From: Bradyrhizobium frederickii
GTDB lineage: Bacteria > Pseudomonadota > Alphaproteobacteria > Rhizobiales > Xanthobacteraceae
Length of the DNA: 64,000 nt
Reading direction: 5' to 3'
NCBI RefSeq assembly: GCF_004570865.1
Contig: NZ_SPQS01000015.1
Location: 122,728 to 186,727 of the forward strand
This document shows positions 43,372-52,619 of this stretch, piece after piece. A program made the position numbers and the translations under genes. Within the stretch, counting starts at the first letter, position 1; every line of letters begins with the position of its first letter. Below the pieces are notes generated by a model. It searched no databases. It was not told the DNA's origin and saw nothing but the letters and a program-made list of their open reading frames with translations.

Positions 43372-44976
43372 TCACATCCTGAACAGGCCGAATTTCGTCG
43401 GCTCGATCGGCGCATTCGACGCCGCCGAGAGGCCGAACCCGAGCACGAGGCGGGTGTCGGCCGGGTCGATCACGCCGTCGTCCCACAGGCGCGCGGTCGC
43501 GTAGTAGGGGTGCCCCTGGCTCTCATATTGAGCGCGGATGGGCTCGCGGAATTTGTCTTCCTCTTCCTTCGACCAGCTGTCGCCCTTGGCCTCGATATTG
43601 TCGCGGCGGACCTGGCTCAGCACCATCGAGGCCTGCTCGCCGCCCATCACCGAAATGCGCGCGTTCGGCCACATCCAGAGGAAGCGCGGCGAGTAGGCGC
43701 GGCCGCACATGCCGTAATTGCCGGCGCCGTACGAGCCGCCGATCACGACGGTGAATTTCGGCACCGAGGCTGTCGCCACCGCCGTCACCAGCTTGGCGCC
43801 GTCGCGCGCGATGCCGCCGGCCTCGTATTTCTTGCCCACCATGAAGCCGGTGATGTTCTGCAAAAACACCAGGGGGATGCCGCGCTGGCAGCACAGCTCG
43901 ATGAAATGCGCACCCTTCAGCGAGCTTTCACTGAAGAGAATGCCGTTGTTGGCGATGATGCCGACCGGATAACCCCAGATATGGGCGAAGCCGCACACCA
44001 GCGTCGTGCCGTAGAGCTTCTTGAATTCGTCGAACTCGGAACCATCAACCACACGCGCGATGATGTCGCGCACGTCGAACGGCTTGCGGCCGTCGACGGG
44101 CACCACGCCGTAAATCTCCTCCGCGGGGAACAGCGGATCGCGCGGCTTGTGCATGTTGAGGTTCGGCCGCACCGGCGGTTTCAGCGTGCCGACGATGCGG
44201 CGCGCGATCCCGATCGCATGAGCATCGTTCTGAGCATAGTGGTCGGTGACGCCCGACTGGCGCGAATGCACGTCGGCACCGCCGAGCTCCTCGGCGCTGA
44301 CCACCTCGCCGGTCGCAGCCTTCACCAGCGGCGGGCCGCCGAGGAAGATGGTGCCTTGATTGCGCACGATGATGCTCTCGTCCGACATCGCCGGGACATA
44401 GGCGCCGCCGGCGGTGCAGGAGCCCATCACGATCGCGATCTGGGGTATGCCCTGCGAGGACATCTGCGCCTGATTGTAGAAGATGCGGCCGAAGTGCCGC
44501 TCGTCCGGGAAGATCTCGTCCTGCAGCGGCAGGAAGGCGCCGCCGGAATCGACCATGTAGACGCAGGGAAGATTGTTCTGCCGCGCGATGTCCTGCGCAC
44601 GCAGATGCTTCTTCACGGTCATGGGATAGTATGTGCCGCCCTTGATGGTGGCGTCGTTGGCGACGATGACGCATTCGCGGCCCGCAACGCGCCCCACCCC
44701 GGTGACGACGCTCGCCGAATGCACGTCCCCGCCGTAGAGACCGTAGGCCGCGAGCGGCGACAGCTCCAGGAACGAGGTGCCGGGATCGATCAGCAGGTCG
44801 ACGCGCTGGCGCGCCAGCATCTTGCCGCGCGCGGTGTGGCGGTTGCGCGAGACCTCGCCGCCGCCGCCGGCGACCTGGCTGAGCTTTTCACGCAAGTCGG
44901 CAACGAGGGCGCGCATGGACTCGGCATTGCGTGCAAAATCTGACGAAGAGGGATCGATGCTGGAATGAAGCGGCAT
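43372..44976 (-). CDS. mccB: Methylcrotonyl-CoA carboxylase, carboxyltransferase subunit
   Basis: A 534-aa crotonase-fold carboxyltransferase. Recognisable parts are RVDLLIDPGTSFLELSPLAA, GGAFLPLQDEIFPDERHFGR, GSCTAGGAYVPAMSDESIIV, GPPLVKAATGEVVSAEELGG and the C-terminal RISVMGGEQAS. With MccA it makes 3-methylglutaconyl-CoA in leucine breakdown. Length matches the family. It is the second gene of the operon: 24 nt after ivd, 4 nt before mccA. Confidence 0.94.
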   Translation of the reverse strand: MPLHSSIDPSSSDFARNAESMRALVADLREKLSQVAGGGGEVSRNRHTARGKMLARQRVDLLIDPGTSFLELSPLAAYGLYGGDVHSASVVTGVGRVAGRECVIVANDATIKGGTYYPMTVKKHLRAQDIARQNNLPCVYMVDSGGAFLPLQDEIFPDERHFGRIFYNQAQMSSQGIPQIAIVMGSCTAGGAYVPAMSDESIIVRNQGTIFLGGPPLVKAATGEVVSAEELGGADVHSRQSGVTDHYAQNDAHAIGIARRIVGTLKPPVRPNLNMHKPRDPLFPAEEIYGVVPVDGRKPFDVRDIIARVVDGSEFDEFKKLYGTTLVCGFAHIWGYPVGIIANNGILFSESSLKGAHFIELCCQRGIPLVFLQNITGFMVGKKYEAGGIARDGAKLVTAVATASVPKFTVVIGGSYGAGNYGMCGRAYSPRFLWMWPNARISVMGGEQASMVLSQVRRDNIEAKGDSWSKEEEDKFREPIRAQYESQGHPYYATARLWDDGVIDPADTRLVLGFGLSAASNAPIEPTKFGLFRM

Positions 44977-45000
44977 TTTGATTCCAATTGGGTGAAGGTT

Positions 45001-46173
45001 TTAGGCCGTCTCGGCCATCAGCTCGCGGCCGATCAGCATGCGGCGGACTTCGGACGTCCCCGCGCCGATCTCGTAGAGCTTTGCGTCACGCCAGAGACGC
45101 CCCACGGGGAACTCGCTGGTGTAGCCGACGCCGCCGAGCGCCTGGATCGCCTCGCCGGCCATCCACGTCGCCTTCTCCGCCGAATAGAGGATCGCGGCAG
45201 CCGCGTCCTTGCGCAAGCTGCGCGCGTGATCGCCGCGGTCGCAAGCGCGCCCCACGGCATAGACATAGGCGCGCGTGGCTTGCCAGGTCGCATACATGTC
45301 GGCGAGCTTGCCCTGCATCAGCTGGAAATCGCCGATCGGCTGACCGAACTGCTTGCGCTCGTGCATGTAGGGCACCACCGCGTCCATGCAGGCTGCCATG
45401 ATCCCGAGCGGGCCGCCCGACAGCACCGCGCGCTCATAGTCGAGGCCGGACATCAGCACCTTGACGCCCTCGCCGACCTTGCCCATCACGTTCTCCTCCG
45501 GCACCTCGCATTCGTCGAAGAACAAGGGATAGGTGTTGGAGCCGCGCATGCCGAGCTTGTCGAGATGCTGGCCGTGGCTGAAGCCTTTGAAACCCTTCTC
45601 GATCAGGAAAGCCGTCATGCCGCGCGGGCCGGCCTCGGGGTCTGTCTTGGCGTAGACCACCAGAACATCGGCATCACCGCCATTGGTGATCCACATCTTC
45701 GAGCCGTTGAGCACGTAGCGGTCGCCGCGCTTGTCGGCGCGCAGCTTCATCGAGACCACGTCGGAGCCGGCGCCCGGCTCGGACATCGCGAGGGCGCCGA
45801 CATACTCGCCGGAGATCAGCTTCGGCAGATAGCGCTGGCGCTGCGCGTCGTTGCCGTTGCGGCGGATCTGGTTGACGCAGAGGTTGGAATGGGCGCCATA
45901 GGACAAGCCGACGGCGGCCGAGCCGCGCGAAATCTCTTCCATCGCCACGATGTGGGCGAGGTAGCCCATGTTGGAGCCGCCATATTGCTCCGGCGCGGTC
46001 ATGCCGAGTAGGCCGAGGTCGCCGAGGCGCTTCCAGAGGTCCGCCGGAAACAGATTGGCCTTCTCGATCTCGGCGGCGCGGGGGGTGATCTCCGCCTCCA
46101 CGAAGGCGCGCAGCGTGTCGCGCAGCAGGCTGATGTCTTCGCCCAGGTCGAAATCGATGCTCGGGATGTTCAA
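45001..46173 (-). CDS. ivd: Isovaleryl-CoA dehydrogenase
   Basis: A 390-aa flavin (FAD) acyl-CoA dehydrogenase that oxidises isovaleryl-CoA to 3-methylcrotonyl-CoA and hands electrons to ETF. Motifs: ALAMSEPGAGSDVVSMKLRA, YVLNGSKMWITNGGDADVLV, RKQFGQPIGDFQLMQGKLAD and QALGGVGYTSEFPVGRLWRD. The late glutamate typical of IVD-type enzymes is present in the LDYERAVLSGG segment. The start is TTG 46173 with GGAGGA 6 nt upstream. It is the first gene of the leucine-catabolic operon and divergent from the AraC regulator across 101 bp. Confidence 0.94.
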   Translation of the reverse strand: MNIPSIDFDLGEDISLLRDTLRAFVEAEITPRAAEIEKANLFPADLWKRLGDLGLLGMTAPEQYGGSNMGYLAHIVAMEEISRGSAAVGLSYGAHSNLCVNQIRRNGNDAQRQRYLPKLISGEYVGALAMSEPGAGSDVVSMKLRADKRGDRYVLNGSKMWITNGGDADVLVVYAKTDPEAGPRGMTAFLIEKGFKGFSHGQHLDKLGMRGSNTYPLFFDECEVPEENVMGKVGEGVKVLMSGLDYERAVLSGGPLGIMAACMDAVVPYMHERKQFGQPIGDFQLMQGKLADMYATWQATRAYVYAVGRACDRGDHARSLRKDAAAAILYSAEKATWMAGEAIQALGGVGYTSEFPVGRLWRDAKLYEIGAGTSEVRRMLIGRELMAETA

Positions 46174-46274
46174 GGCGATTCCTCCGTGTTTTGGGCACCG
46201 AACCTAGCGGGGTCAGGGCCCTCTTGCGGTCGAAAAGGTTGCATTTTCCGCCAAACTTGGCGAGGATTTTCCTC

Positions 46275-47303
46275 ATGCCCTTTCAAGCCGCAACTGCGGT
46301 TCCGCGCCGCGCCGTCACTCCGGCCGCCTTCGTCCGTGGCGTGGTTGCCGCTTATGCCAGATACGGCCGCGATCCGGCCGAGGCCCTAAGCCGGAGTCAG
46401 GTTGCGCCAGACCTTGTCAATTCTCCGGACGGGCGGATCACGGCCGCCCAGTTCGAGGCTCTGGCGGGCCATGCCATGCGCGAGCTCGACGACGAGGCGC
46501 TCGGCTGGTTCTCGCGGCGGCTGCCCTTCGGCACCTACGGCATGCTGTGCCGCGCCTCGATCACGGCGCCGACGCTGGAGGTCGCGCTCAAGCGCTGGTG
46601 CCGGCATCACCGCCTGCTCACCGAGGACGTGCTGCTCGATCTCGAGGTCGGCGAGGAGACCGCGGAGGTCTCGATCCGGGAGCTGCGCGATCTCGGCGCT
46701 TTGCGCGAATTCTGCCTGGTCACGCTGCTCCGCTACGTGCTCGGCTTCTCCTGCTGGGCCGTCGATTCCAGGATCGCGCTCCGCGCGGCCGAATTCCCGC
46801 ACACCGAGCCCGGCCATGTCTCGGTCTATCCGACCATCTTTTGCCGGAACATCCGCTTCGATGCCGATCGCGCCCGCATCGTCTTCGACAAGCATTATCT
46901 CTCGCTGCCGCTCACGCGCAGCGCCGTCGATCTCGACAACATGCTCAAGGGCGCGCTCAGGCTGACCGTGCTGCCCTATCGGCGCGACCGGTTGCTGGTC
47001 GAGCGTGTCCGCCGCGTGCTGCGCAATGCGCGCGGACGCAGTCTCGGCGCCGAGGATGTCGCACGCGAGCTTGCGCTGTCCACCCGCACCATGCATCGCC
47101 GCCTGCGCGAGGAGGCCACCTCGCTGCGCGACCTCAAGGAAGAGGCGAAATTCGAACTGGCAAAGCAGGAGCTGATGCGGGGCCGCACGCCGATCAAGCG
47201 GATCGCGGAGATCGCCGGCTTCCGCAACGAAAAGAGCTTTTCCCGCGCCTTCCGCACCTGGACCGGTGCGAGCCCCCGTGAGTTTCGAGGACGGTATCGC
47301 TAA
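46275..47303 (+). CDS. AraC-family transcriptional regulator
   Basis: A 342-aa regulator with the 'arabinose-binding-like' N-terminal domain (PF12625 type; residues ~25-210) and a C-terminal double helix-turn-helix AraC domain (~240-340: LSTRTMHRRLREEATSLRDL, RTPIKRIAEIAGFRNEKSFS, then RAFRTWTGASPREFRGRYR). It is divergent from ivd, so it most likely activates the leucine operon. Its C-terminal codons overlap the convergent Lrp gene by 4 nt. I start at ATG 46275; the upstream frame covers promoter DNA. Confidence 0.88.
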   Translation: MPFQAATAVPRRAVTPAAFVRGVVAAYARYGRDPAEALSRSQVAPDLVNSPDGRITAAQFEALAGHAMRELDDEALGWFSRRLPFGTYGMLCRASITAPTLEVALKRWCRHHRLLTEDVLLDLEVGEETAEVSIRELRDLGALREFCLVTLLRYVLGFSCWAVDSRIALRAAEFPHTEPGHVSVYPTIFCRNIRFDADRARIVFDKHYLSLPLTRSAVDLDNMLKGALRLTVLPYRRDRLLVERVRRVLRNARGRSLGAEDVARELALSTRTMHRRLREEATSLRDLKEEAKFELAKQELMRGRTPIKRIAEIAGFRNEKSFSRAFRTWTGASPREFRGRYR

Positions 47304-47788
47304 GAGGACGCTGCCGCGACGTCCTGCAGCGGCAGCGGCACGTCCTTGGCAACACCCAGCACCGGGAAGCTGCGGACGTTCTTCACGTCGGGCATGGCCG
47401 CGAAATGCAGCAGCTGCTGGCGCATGCTCTCGACGCTCGGTGCCACGCATTTCAGGAGATAGTCGGTGTCGCCGGAAATCCGCCAGCACTGCTGGATGCG
47501 CGGGATCGCGGCGATCGAGATCTCGAACGCCTCCAGCACCGGCTGCGCCTGGCTGCCGAGCTGGATCGAGACGAACGAGACCACCTCATAGCCGATCCGC
47601 CGCTCGTCGAGGACGGCCCGCACCGCCCTGATCACTCCGCGGCTGAACAGCGATTTCAACCGTCGCAGGCAGTTCGGCGCGGACACCCCGACGCGCAGCG
47701 CTAGCTCGTTGTTGCGAACCCGCCCGTCCTGTTGCAGCTCGGAGAGTATCCTCAGATCGACGCTGTCGAGCTGGTCACGCCCGGCCAT
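47300..47788 (-). CDS. Lrp/AsnC-family transcriptional regulator
   Basis: A 162-aa regulator. The N-terminal helix-turn-helix (LDSVDLRILSELQQDGRVRN, VSAPNCLRRLKSLFSRGVI) is followed by a RAM amino-acid-binding domain with CWRISGDTDYLLKCVAPSVE. It lies beside the leucine-degradation cluster and converges with the AraC gene, overlapping 4 nt. Leucine or another branched-chain amino acid is the natural guess for effector, but that is context only. It is a single-gene unit. Confidence 0.9.
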   Translation of the reverse strand: MAGRDQLDSVDLRILSELQQDGRVRNNELALRVGVSAPNCLRRLKSLFSRGVIRAVRAVLDERRIGYEVVSFVSIQLGSQAQPVLEAFEISIAAIPRIQQCWRISGDTDYLLKCVAPSVESMRQQLLHFAAMPDVKNVRSFPVLGVAKDVPLPLQDVAAASS

Positions 47789-47917
47789 ACCCCACCTCGC
47801 ACGCTCCCGTCATGCCGGCCAGCGAAGCACGCGGCGGAATCGATGCCAAGGGCCGGAAAAGGAATCCTGGCCAATTATGTTGCGCGGCCGATGTCACAGC
47901 TGAAACAGGACTGGGAT

Positions 47918-48778
47918 TCAAGTTGGTCGAGCGCTCGGCCTGACTTGTGTCATGGCGACTCCGGAGATTGCGAGCAGTCCGCCGACGATCAACCTTGCGG
48001 TCATGCGGTCGCCAAGGAACAACACGCTCGAAATCAAGGCGAACACCGGAAGCAGCAGACCGAAGGGGGCGACACGGTTCATGGAGCAACGGGCGATCAG
48101 CCAGAACCAAAGGCCGAACCCGACAATTCCTCCGATGAAAATCGTGTAGGCGAGTGCCAGCCAACCGCGTCTATCCGCCGTGACAAGGCTCGCCATTTGA
48201 CCATGTTCAATGAGCAGCGACATCAACATGACCTGCGGCACCGTGAGCAGTGACGACCACCCCATCAACATCAACGGATCAAAAGGGCCGTAGCGCTTCG
48301 TCAAGACGTTTGACACCGCGAATGCGAAGGCCGCCCCGATCACAAGCAGGAGCGGAAGGATGTTTGCCGATGGGCCGGGCTCCGCGGCCAACACGACCAC
48401 GCCGACACATGCAAGGACCACTCCGGCGGACGTGGTGACGGACGGCCTCTCCGCGAGCAGCGGCCAGGCCAGCAGGACCGTGAAGGGCGTGGCGAGTTGA
48501 TATGCGACGGCCGACATGCTTCCCGAGCCGAGCCCAAGGCCAACATAGAACAGCCCGAAGTTCAGGCCGCCAAGGAAGATCGAAATGGCTGCGACCGGGA
48601 CTACCTGCGCACGTGTGGGCCTCTTGACGAACGGGACAAGCAACAGCGCGATGGCCAGGAAGCGCAGTCCGAGGAAGAATAGCGGCGGAAACTCCGTGAC
48701 GCCCGCCTTGATCGCCACGAACTGGTAACCCCAGAGCAAGGGAACGGCCACCGCGCAGATGATCTGGATGGCAGACAT
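47918..48778 (-). CDS. EamA/DMT-family transporter, TetR-regulated exporter
   Basis: A 286-aa inner-membrane protein with ten hydrophobic helices in two EamA halves (LLWGYQFVAIKAGVTEFPPL ... AWPLLAERPSVTT; then FAFAVSNVLTKRYGPF ... LPVFALISSVLFLGDRMTAR). DMT proteins usually export amino acids, metabolites or drugs. AAAGGAG lies 7 nt before the ATG. A TetR-type operator (48795-48808) overlaps the promoter region, matching one in front of the adjacent tetR gene. The substrate is unknown; the RhaT/YdcZ-type sequence gives no clear hint. Confidence 0.87.
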   Translation of the reverse strand: MSAIQIICAVAVPLLWGYQFVAIKAGVTEFPPLFFLGLRFLAIALLLVPFVKRPTRAQVVPVAAISIFLGGLNFGLFYVGLGLGSGSMSAVAYQLATPFTVLLAWPLLAERPSVTTSAGVVLACVGVVVLAAEPGPSANILPLLLVIGAAFAFAVSNVLTKRYGPFDPLMLMGWSSLLTVPQVMLMSLLIEHGQMASLVTADRRGWLALAYTIFIGGIVGFGLWFWLIARCSMNRVAPFGLLLPVFALISSVLFLGDRMTARLIVGGLLAISGVAMTQVRPSARPT

Positions 48779-48794
48779 GGCACTTCTCCTTTAA

Positions 48795-48808
48795 AGACCG
48801 ATCAGTCC
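48795..48808. promoter_or_regulatory. Putative TetR operator upstream of the DMT gene
   Basis: AGACCGATCAGTCC, an imperfect palindrome 16 bp upstream of the ATG. It differs by two bases from the ideal AGACCGATCGGTCT, and the site at 49476-49489 differs by one. Confidence 0.65.
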
Positions 48809-48849
48809 AGATATTGGCGTGCCAGTAACGGAGCCACGCCATGGATCAT

Positions 48850-49464
48850 TCATTTGATGAAGCGATCGAGAAGAGCCTCGACGGTGGCTTGCGACGTGAT
48901 CCGTGCCGGCGCCGTCTTGCCGACCACGCGCAGCCCCTCGACGAAACAGACGAGGATTCGGGCCGCACTTGAAGGCTCGACACCATCAGCCAACTTGCCC
49001 GCCGCCTTCGCACGGGAAAGTGCATCCGCCACCCTGGCCTCCATGGCTTTGAAAAAGCCCGCGACGCGACGACCAACTTCAGCATCCTGGCCGGCCAGTT
49101 CCATGGCCGTGGCCACGAGCAGGCATCCGCGCCGGCCATTGGCACCGCTCGTGCGGTCAACATAGCCGGCAAGGTAGGCCCGCAGGCCATCGACCGGCTC
49201 GTTGTGGGGATCGAACTCGATATCCATTCGTGTCAGGGCATCGGCGATGTAGCGATCAAGCGCACGCAGGAAGAGCGAGTGCTTGTCACCGAAAGCGGCG
49301 TAGAGGCTGCCACGCGACAGCTTCGTCGCACGAAGAAGATCCGGAAGCGCCGTCGCGTGATAGCCGCGCGACCAGAACACGCCCATCGCGCGTTCCACAG
49401 CGGCTTCCACGTCGAAACTTCGTGGCCGGCCACGGGGCAATTGCGCTGGGGTTCGGGACCTCAT
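48850..49464 (-). CDS. TetR/AcrR-family transcriptional repressor
   Basis: A 204-aa repressor. The N-terminal helix-turn-helix is clear (FDVEAAVERAMGVFWSRGYH, ALPDLLRATKLSRGSLYAAF, GDKHSLFLRALDRY) and the C-terminal helical ligand pocket (~90-195) resembles the NemR/AcuR group, with C in RGCLLVATAMELAG. Its own start is preceded by a near-perfect palindrome (49476-49489) that recurs in front of the DMT transporter 72 bp downstream. It therefore most likely represses both. The inducer is unknown; reactive electrophiles are typical for this group. Confidence 0.9.
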   Translation of the reverse strand: MRSRTPAQLPRGRPRSFDVEAAVERAMGVFWSRGYHATALPDLLRATKLSRGSLYAAFGDKHSLFLRALDRYIADALTRMDIEFDPHNEPVDGLRAYLAGYVDRTSGANGRRGCLLVATAMELAGQDAEVGRRVAGFFKAMEARVADALSRAKAAGKLADGVEPSSAARILVCFVEGLRVVGKTAPARITSQATVEALLDRFIK

Positions 49465-49475
49465 TGCTCATATAT

Positions 49476-49489
49476 AGACCAATCGGTCT
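49476..49489. promoter_or_regulatory. Putative TetR operator upstream of tetR
   Basis: AGACCAATCGGTCT, arms AGACC/GGTCT, 12 bp before the tetR start and overlapping the AT-rich TATATATAG likely to be the -10 region. It is nearly identical to the site at 48795-48808. Confidence 0.7.
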
Positions 49490-49696
49490 TTAAATCGCAA
49501 GAGATCCCTCGGGTCGGCAGCAGGTATCGGCTGTCGGGGTGCTATTCTCTCGAGAATGAGACCGGCCGCATGCTCGGCCGTCAGACCGCGACCAGGCTAC
49601 TTACCGGAGCTGACGATCTCCCCGCGTCATCGCGAGCCGGGATTTCGGCCCTACGGGCCTTTCATGCGTCAGCGAGGGGCGCCTGCGCAGCCCCTC

Positions 49697-50002
49697 TCAA
49701 TGCGTCCAGGGCTCGCCGCGGCGAAACGAGAAATTGTCGGCGTAGGCAACCGGGCGCCGTACCGATTCCTTCGGCTCGATGACCTGGTAGGCGATGCCCT
49801 TGCGCTCGCAATAGGCGATCGCCTCCTCCTTGCTGTGGAAGCGCAGCGTGATCTGCTGCTTCATGTCGCCCGACGAGGTCCAGCCCATCAGCGGCTCGAC
49901 CGCGCGCGGCTGCTCCGGCTCGTAGTCGAGCTGCCATTCCTTGGTCTTGGACCGGCCGGATTGCATCGCGTTCTTGGCGGGCTTGAAAATGCGTGCGGTC
50001 AT
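49697..50002 (-). CDS. NADH dehydrogenase (Complex I) accessory subunit, NDUFS4-like
   Basis: A 101-aa protein of the ETC complex I subunit family (PF04800), the bacterial counterpart of mitochondrial NDUFS4 (18 kDa). It opens MTARIFKPAKNAMQSGRSKT, followed by WQLDYEPEQPRAVEPLMGWT, LRFHSKEEAIAYCERKGIAY and DNFSFRRGEPWTH, the usual end. It is restricted to Alphaproteobacteria among bacteria and sits peripherally on Complex I. It is encoded alone, far from nuo genes in this window. Confidence 0.92.
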   Translation of the reverse strand: MTARIFKPAKNAMQSGRSKTKEWQLDYEPEQPRAVEPLMGWTSSGDMKQQITLRFHSKEEAIAYCERKGIAYQVIEPKESVRRPVAYADNFSFRRGEPWTH

Positions 50003-50257
50003 GGGTGGGTCCGGGCCTCGTTTCGTCTTTCGTTCGATTTCGATGCGTCAGGGTGGCAGTTGGTGCAAACCTCAGGGATAGTATAGAGACACCGGTTGGG
50101 AACTGCTTGCTGATTCCGGCCCCCGTGGCCTCTGCGACGGTATAGTCATTATGCTGCACCGTGACAATTGCGTACCCGCCTTCCGCGCCGGGATCCCGCC
50201 CGGCGGCAATATCTCCCCGCCCTCAGCCTGTCCGCCCCCTTCGAGAGCTCCCCTCGC

Positions 50258-51433
50258 ATGGCCTTCCTGAACATCAACGCCACGCTCCCCGACAAGGGCC
50301 GTGACCTCCGGCTCGACCTGTTTCGCGGCGTCGCGAACTGGGCGATCTTCCTCGACCACATCCCCGACAACGTCGTGAACTGGATTACGACGCGCAATTA
50401 CGGCTTTTCCGACGCCGCCGATTTGTTCGTCTTCATCTCCGGCTACACCGCCTCCTTCGTCTACGCGCGGATGATGCTGGACCGCGGCTTCATCGTCGGC
50501 GCCACCCGGCTCACCAAGCGGGTCTGGCAGCTCTACGTCGCCCACATCATCCTGTTCGTGATCTACATCGCCTCGATCAGCTATCTGGCGCTGCGCTTCG
50601 GCGATTCCGAGATGATCAACGAGTTCAACGTCGCCGGTCTCGTCGACAACGCCACCGAGACCCTGCGCCAGGGCCTGTTCCTCCGCTTCAAGCCGCTCAA
50701 TCTCGACGTGCTGCCGCTCTACATCGTGCTGATGGGCCTGTTTCCGCCGGTGCTGTGGTTCATGCTGCGCAAGCCCGATGTGACGATGGTGCTGGCGATC
50801 GTGCTGTGGCTGACGGCGCGCCACTTCGGCTGGAATCTGAACGCCTATCCGGCCGGCCAGTGGTACTTCAACCCGTATTGCTGGCAGGTGCTGTTCGTGT
50901 TCGGCGCCTGGTGTGCGTTGGGCGGCGCGCGGCGCTCGATGACGCTGATCAACGCGCCCATCACGCTCTATCTCTGTCTCGGCTATCTCCTGTTCGCCCT
51001 GATCATGACCATGGCGGGCCGCTTCCCCGCATTCGGCGGCATGTTCCCGGAATGGCTGTTCTCGGCCTTCAACCCGAACGACAAGACCAACCTCGCGCCC
51101 TACCGCTTCATCCACTTCGTCGTGATCGTGATCCTGGTGATCCGCTTCGTGCCGAAGGAATGGCCGGGGCTCGAATGGAAGGTGTTCGATCCCCTGATCG
51201 TCTGCGGCCAGCAATCGCTCGCCGTGTTCTGCGTCGGCGTGTTCCTGTCCTTCGTCGGCCATTTCGAGCTGTCGATGAGCTCGGGCTCGCTGCTGGCGCA
51301 GATCTTCGTCAGCGTCGCCGGCATCGCGATCATGACGACGGTGGCCTATTACATCTCGTGGTCGAAGAAACAGGACAAGCCGCTGAAGCCGCCGCCGGCC
51401 AAGCCGGCGGCCAGCGCGGCGAAGGCTGCCTGA
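50258..51433 (+). CDS. opgC: OpgC-family membrane acyltransferase
   Basis: A 391-aa inner-membrane protein with about ten hydrophobic segments, matching the OpgC family that succinylates osmoregulated periplasmic glucans. Characteristic are RDLRLDLFRGVANWAIFLDH with the acyltransferase histidine, YGFSDAADLFVFISGYTASF, and FNPYCWQVLFVFGAWCALG. The C-terminus is Lys/Ala/Pro-rich and cytoplasmic. I start at ATG 50258 (MAFLNINATLPDKGRDLRLD); the frame to 50168 is not family-like. In Bradyrhizobium-type cells the substrate would be the cyclic beta-glucan, which is inferred. Confidence 0.88.
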   Translation: MAFLNINATLPDKGRDLRLDLFRGVANWAIFLDHIPDNVVNWITTRNYGFSDAADLFVFISGYTASFVYARMMLDRGFIVGATRLTKRVWQLYVAHIILFVIYIASISYLALRFGDSEMINEFNVAGLVDNATETLRQGLFLRFKPLNLDVLPLYIVLMGLFPPVLWFMLRKPDVTMVLAIVLWLTARHFGWNLNAYPAGQWYFNPYCWQVLFVFGAWCALGGARRSMTLINAPITLYLCLGYLLFALIMTMAGRFPAFGGMFPEWLFSAFNPNDKTNLAPYRFIHFVVIVILVIRFVPKEWPGLEWKVFDPLIVCGQQSLAVFCVGVFLSFVGHFELSMSSGSLLAQIFVSVAGIAIMTTVAYYISWSKKQDKPLKPPPAKPAASAAKAA

Positions 51434-51607
51434 ACCGGGAACGCCTTGCCGTTCGGGGCGCGCCGCTCGCGCGGCGCGGTCGCCCTGGCGGCTTGGGCCG
51501 ATCGATTGACCTGGGTCAACCGGGGGCTGCGCCGGCCGGCATAATGTCGTCACGACACGCCGCCGCTCCGATGTCGGCAGCCTCCCCTCGGACAAGGCCA
51601 AAAGCAC

Positions 51608-52006
51608 ATGCCCTCTCATTTTCACGCCGTGGTATGGATCGACCATTCGCAGGCCAGGATCTTCCACCTCGGCCTGAGCGGCTCCGACGAAATCACGCTG
51701 CATCCGCACCTGGCGACGCGTCAGCTTCATCACAAGGCCAACGCCGTCGGCAGCGGCCATGCCGCCCCCGACAAGGCGTTCTACACTGACGTGAGCAAAG
51801 CCCTCGCCGATGCCGGTGAGATCCTCATCATCGGTCCGGCCAGCGCCAAGACGGAGCTTGCAAGCTACATTCGCACCAACGCTCCCGATATCGCCAAGCG
51901 GATTGCCGCGGTGGAAGCGGCCGATCATCCCTCGGACGCCGAAATCGTCGCCTATGCGAAACGTCACTTCAAGCTGCCGCTGCCGCGCGTGCAGGCACGG
52001 GGATAG
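51608..52006 (+). CDS. Conserved hypothetical ('translational machinery protein'-like)
   Basis: A 132-aa soluble protein: MPSHFHAVVWIDHSQARIFH, LHHKANAVGSGHAAPDKAFY, ILIIGPASAKTELASYIRTN, IAAVEAADHPSDAEIVAYAK. It matches a conserved family often labelled translational machinery protein, similar to an eRF1-type or Host-attachment-type fold. No enzymatic role has been shown that I know of. The many histidines in the first third could bind metal. It stands alone after opgC. Confidence 0.75.
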   Translation: MPSHFHAVVWIDHSQARIFHLGLSGSDEITLHPHLATRQLHHKANAVGSGHAAPDKAFYTDVSKALADAGEILIIGPASAKTELASYIRTNAPDIAKRIAAVEAADHPSDAEIVAYAKRHFKLPLPRVQARG

Positions 52007-52090
52007 GCTGAGAGGCGAGCGGCAATCGGGCCGGACGGCCTCAGCCCGAACCTTGGGCGTGATGAGGGGTCATTCCAGGCTCACCGCGCT

Positions 52091-52285
52091 TCAGGCCACT
52101 TCCTCGCCGTCGAACTCGGTGAATTTCTTGTAGATCCAATCGCGGCCGTCATGGCGGCGCCAGACCTTGCCGTACACGAGCTGCCCATTGATCGAGCGGC
52201 GGGGCACGATCACGGTCCAGAGGTGCCAGATCTCGCTCCAGCTCGACTGCGGACCGGCGGTCTTGAGGTTGCGATCGAAGGACAT
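52091..52285 (-). CDS. Small hypothetical protein, 64 aa
   Basis: MSFDRNLKTAGPQSSWSEIW then HLWTVIVPRRSINGQLVYGK and VWRRHDGRDWIYKKFTEFDG. It is compact and Trp/Arg-rich, probably a soluble small fold. It resembles small conserved Bradyrhizobiaceae proteins of unknown role. ATG 52285 begins the folded part; the longer frame upstream is not convincing. Confidence 0.65.
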   Translation of the reverse strand: MSFDRNLKTAGPQSSWSEIWHLWTVIVPRRSINGQLVYGKVWRRHDGRDWIYKKFTEFDGEEVA

Positions 52286-52619
52286 AGGGCAGAACTCGTT
52301 GGCGCAGAACTCACCTGACGCGCGCCGCGACGGGCCGTGATCTGTGTCACACGGATGGAAGGCGCTCAACGCGAGCCGGGATCGGTCTGATAGCAGCCAG
52401 ACGAACGGGCGCAACAACCACTCGCCCTTAACCTCACCGATCAACCTTACTTCTTGGGATGAAGCTGCGCGATCGGTTGAATGCCGGAGCCGGCTCTTCT
52501 AGAATGCACGTGATTTGAGAGCGAGCGCGGGGCTTACGCGCAGGTGAATTTTTGAGCTGACGTCGAACTTTGAAACAGGTTTGACGTTTGAAGATCATTG
52601 ACGGGCGGGGGCGACCACG
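52286..52619. other. Intergenic region
   Basis: 334 bp between the leftward 64-aa gene and the rightward 49-aa gene. I see no RNA gene or repeat. The sequence is less GC-rich near 52500-52600 (TTTGAAACAGGTTTGACG), which may be the promoter of the gene at 52620. Confidence 0.4.
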
